Below, in pieces: positions 6,074 through 7,005 of a DNA stretch of 7,005 nucleotides. The position numbers and the translations under genes are program-made. Location: assembly GCA_030043285.1 (NCBI GenBank), contig JASHXZ010000229.1:1-7005 (forward strand), written 5' to 3'. The number at the start of each line of letters is the position of its first letter. The first letter of the stretch is position 1. The stretch comes from Xanthobacteraceae bacterium. Lineage in GTDB: Bacteria > Pseudomonadota > Alphaproteobacteria > Rhizobiales > Xanthobacteraceae. The notes below the pieces were generated by a model that worked only from the letters and a program-made list of their open reading frames with translations, was not told the DNA's origin and did no database searches.

Positions 6074-6223
6074 TCATCCTATATGAGCGTGGCGCTGCCG
6101 GATAGCCTCGAAGGCCGAGATGCACGGTCGGATTTCCGATTGATCTCCTGCAAATAGCACCCGTAGCGCTAAGCGCAGCGGAGCCCCGGTGGTTTGGCCG
6201 GCTATGAAGACGTGGCCCGCCAT
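6074..6223 (-). CDS. possible small protein upstream of the kinase (49 codons)
   Basis: An open frame runs from ATG at 6223-6221 to TGA at 6076-6074. It has a good ribosome binding site, GAAGG, 6 bp before the ATG. The product would begin MAGHVFIAGQTTGAPLRL and end AFEAIRQRHAHIG. It is in the same frame as the kinase gene, separated from its GTG start by TGA-TAG tandem stops and 18 further bases, so it could be a translated leader peptide, a small protein co-transcribed with the kinase, or the remnant of a longer N-terminus. I do not recognise the sequence and its composition is not distinctive. It may be non-coding. Confidence 0.3.
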   Translation of the reverse strand: MAGHVFIAGQTTGAPLRLALRVLFAGDQSEIRPCISAFEAIRQRHAHIG

Positions 6224-6261
6224 TGCGGACCTTCGCCCAAACTACGCTTGGCCGGCGCCCC

Positions 6262-6290
6262 TTGACTTTTGAAAAACGTTTCCATATTCG
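6262..6290 (+). promoter_or_regulatory. arsR promoter
   Basis: TTGACT at 6262-6267 is a near-consensus -35 box. CATATT at 6283-6288 (15-bp spacer) or the overlapping TATTCG at 6285-6290 (17-bp spacer) is the -10 candidate. Either would place transcription start at roughly 6295-6298, essentially on the arsR start codon. The -10 region lies inside the inverted repeat operator. Confidence 0.6.
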
Positions 6291-6306
6291 TTGAAATATG
6301 GAAACG
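6277..6306. promoter_or_regulatory. ArsR operator: perfect 12-bp inverted repeat
   Basis: The left arm CGTTTCCATATT (6277-6288) and right arm AATATGGAAACG (6295-6306) are exact reverse complements around the 6-bp spacer CGTTGA. The dyad covers the -10 box and the first three codons of arsR, so bound repressor would block RNA polymerase. ArsR-family repressors typically bind such AT-rich dyads and leave on binding As(III)/Sb(III); assignment as the ArsR site is by position and symmetry. Confidence 0.8.
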
Positions 6307-6663
6307 CCAAATGCCGTGGCCGCCTTGGCCGCGCTTGCCCAGGACAACCGCCTCGACATCTTCCGCCTGCTTGTTGAGGCCGGACCCGAGGGCATGGCCG
6401 CCGGCCAGGTCGCCGACAAGCTCGGCCTCGCCCCCAACACGCTGACATTCCATTTCGACCGGCTGCGCTTTGCCGGACTGGTCACCGTGCGCCGCGAGGG
6501 GCGCTCCATGATCTACGCGGCGCGCTTCGAGGCGATGAACGATCTTGTTTCCTTCCTCACCGAGAACTGTTGCCAAGGCTCACAAGAGAAATGTGCGCCC
6601 GCGGCGATCTGCAAACCGACAGGAGTCCGCCATGAAGCGGTTTCACGTGCACGTCGCCGTTGA
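6298..6663 (+). CDS. arsR: ArsR-family arsenic-responsive repressor
   Basis: This encodes a 121-residue winged-helix repressor of the ArsR/SmtB family. Residues 5-85 hold the domain: ALAALAQDNRLDIFRLLVEAG at 9-29, the helix-turn-helix AAGQVADKLGLAPNTLTFHFDRL at 34-56, and the wing VTVRREGRSMIYAA at 62-75. The C-terminal FLTENCCQGSQEKCAPAAIC has a vicinal pair C91-C92 plus C99 and C105. This resembles the C-terminal As(III) site described for Acidithiobacillus ferrooxidans ArsR (a CC pair and a third Cys), not the older CVC site in the DNA-binding helix. The start ATG lies within the operator dyad and lacks a ribosome binding site, which is consistent with a leaderless mRNA. Its last 32 bp overlap the next gene in another frame, indicating an operon. 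Confidence 0.93.
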   Translation: METPNAVAALAALAQDNRLDIFRLLVEAGPEGMAAGQVADKLGLAPNTLTFHFDRLRFAGLVTVRREGRSMIYAARFEAMNDLVSFLTENCCQGSQEKCAPAAICKPTGVRHEAVSRARRR

Positions 6664-7005
6664 CGACCTGAAACGATCGATCGGCTTTTATTCGGCGCTG
6701 TTCGCTGCGGAGCCGTCCATCATCAAGACCGACTACGCCAAGTGGATGCTCGACGATCCGCGCGTGAATTTCGCCATCTCGACCCGCGGCCGGCAGCCCG
6801 GCCTCGATCATCTCGGCATCCAGGCCGAGAGCGGCGGCGAGCTCAAAGAGATTTACGCCCGGCTGCACCAGGCCGGCGGTGCCGTCACCGAACAGGGTCA
6901 AACCGCATGCTGCTACGCCAAGTCGGAAAAGTCGTGGATTAACGATCCCGCCGGCATCTCATGGGAAACGTTCCACACCACCGGCGAAAGCACCGACTAC
7001 GGCGA
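6632..7005 (+). CDS. arsI: ArsI/CadI-family glyoxalase-fold enzyme, candidate C-As lyase (3' end missing)
   Basis: The first 124 residues are visible; family members are usually about 140-160 long, so little is missing. The start ATG at 6632 has AGGAG at 6621-6625, 6 bp upstream, within arsR. The fold is vicinal oxygen chelate/glyoxalase: MKRFHVHVAVDDLKRSIGFYSALF opens the first half, then DYAKWMLDDPRVNFAIS, GLDHLGIQ, and SWINDPAGISWETFHT. The expected metal ligands are present: H5, H60 and E112. A vicinal Cys pair C93-C94 in ACCYAKS corresponds to the organoarsenical-binding pair of the ArsI C-As lyase, which cleaves trivalent methyl or aromatic arsenicals with O2 and Fe(II). Offsets match the characterised Bacillus enzyme within 2-3 residues (from memory). 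It was historically annotated as cadmium-induced protein CadI. Induction by arsenic through the adjacent ArsR is inferred. Confidence 0.88.
   Translation, partial: MKRFHVHVAVDDLKRSIGFYSALFAAEPSIIKTDYAKWMLDDPRVNFAISTRGRQPGLDHLGIQAESGGELKEIYARLHQAGGAVTEQGQTACCYAKSEKSWINDPAGISWETFHTTGESTDYG

Noticed and set aside
6202..6576. Minus-strand open frame antisense to arsR
   Set aside because: ArsR is unmistakable on the other strand, and this frame crosses its promoter and operator.
6557..6901. Minus-strand open frame antisense to arsI
   Set aside because: It mirrors the ArsI gene, whose conserved residues are clear on the plus strand.

Overview
The window looks like chromosomal DNA of a GC-rich alphaproteobacterium of the Bradyrhizobium/Rhodopseudomonas/Nitrobacter group. 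The basis is GC-rich codon use, an HWE-type histidine kinase, and several families of palindromic intergenic repeats that I associate with that group (cores 'GTCATTGCGAG...AAGCAATCCAG', 'CCGGGCTTGACCCGG', and 'CCTCA..CTGAGG' arms whose translation reads DPHPE). No database was searched, so the taxonomic call is inference.

Left part (1-2024): a surface-polysaccharide locus. On the minus strand a class I SAM methyltransferase (166-987) overlaps by ATGA the start of a membrane protein resembling the O-antigen ligase/polymerase family, which runs off the left edge. Divergent from it on the plus strand is a second, unrelated-looking methyltransferase with a CxxC...CxxC zinc-ribbon-like front (1167-2024). 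The 179 bp between them carries a tandem repeat of 17-bp units.

Middle (2022-4864): a repeat island (three palindromic elements between 2022 and 2467), then a LysR-type regulator (2603-3700) whose last ~37 residues are encoded by a fourth palindromic element, then, 11 bp downstream, a Tat-exported TctC/Bug-type solute-binding protein (3712-4689). A fifth element, related to the first and third, lies between this gene and the convergent kinase gene and may act as a terminator for both.

Right part (4865-7005): a soluble PAS-HWE sensor kinase on the minus strand with no response regulator in view, a possible 49-codon ORF just upstream of it in the same frame, and divergent from these the start of an arsenic operon. 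The operon has an ArsR repressor with a C-terminal Cys-Cys pair, then an overlapping ArsI/CadI-type glyoxalase-fold enzyme (candidate C-As lyase) cut by the right edge. The arsR start codon lies inside a perfect 12-bp inverted repeat directly below a -35 box, which suggests a leaderless, autorepressed transcript.

I see no clearly new multi-gene system. The observations most worth checking are the repeat-encoded LysR tail, the leaderless arsR operator architecture, and the mosaic palindromic repeats.
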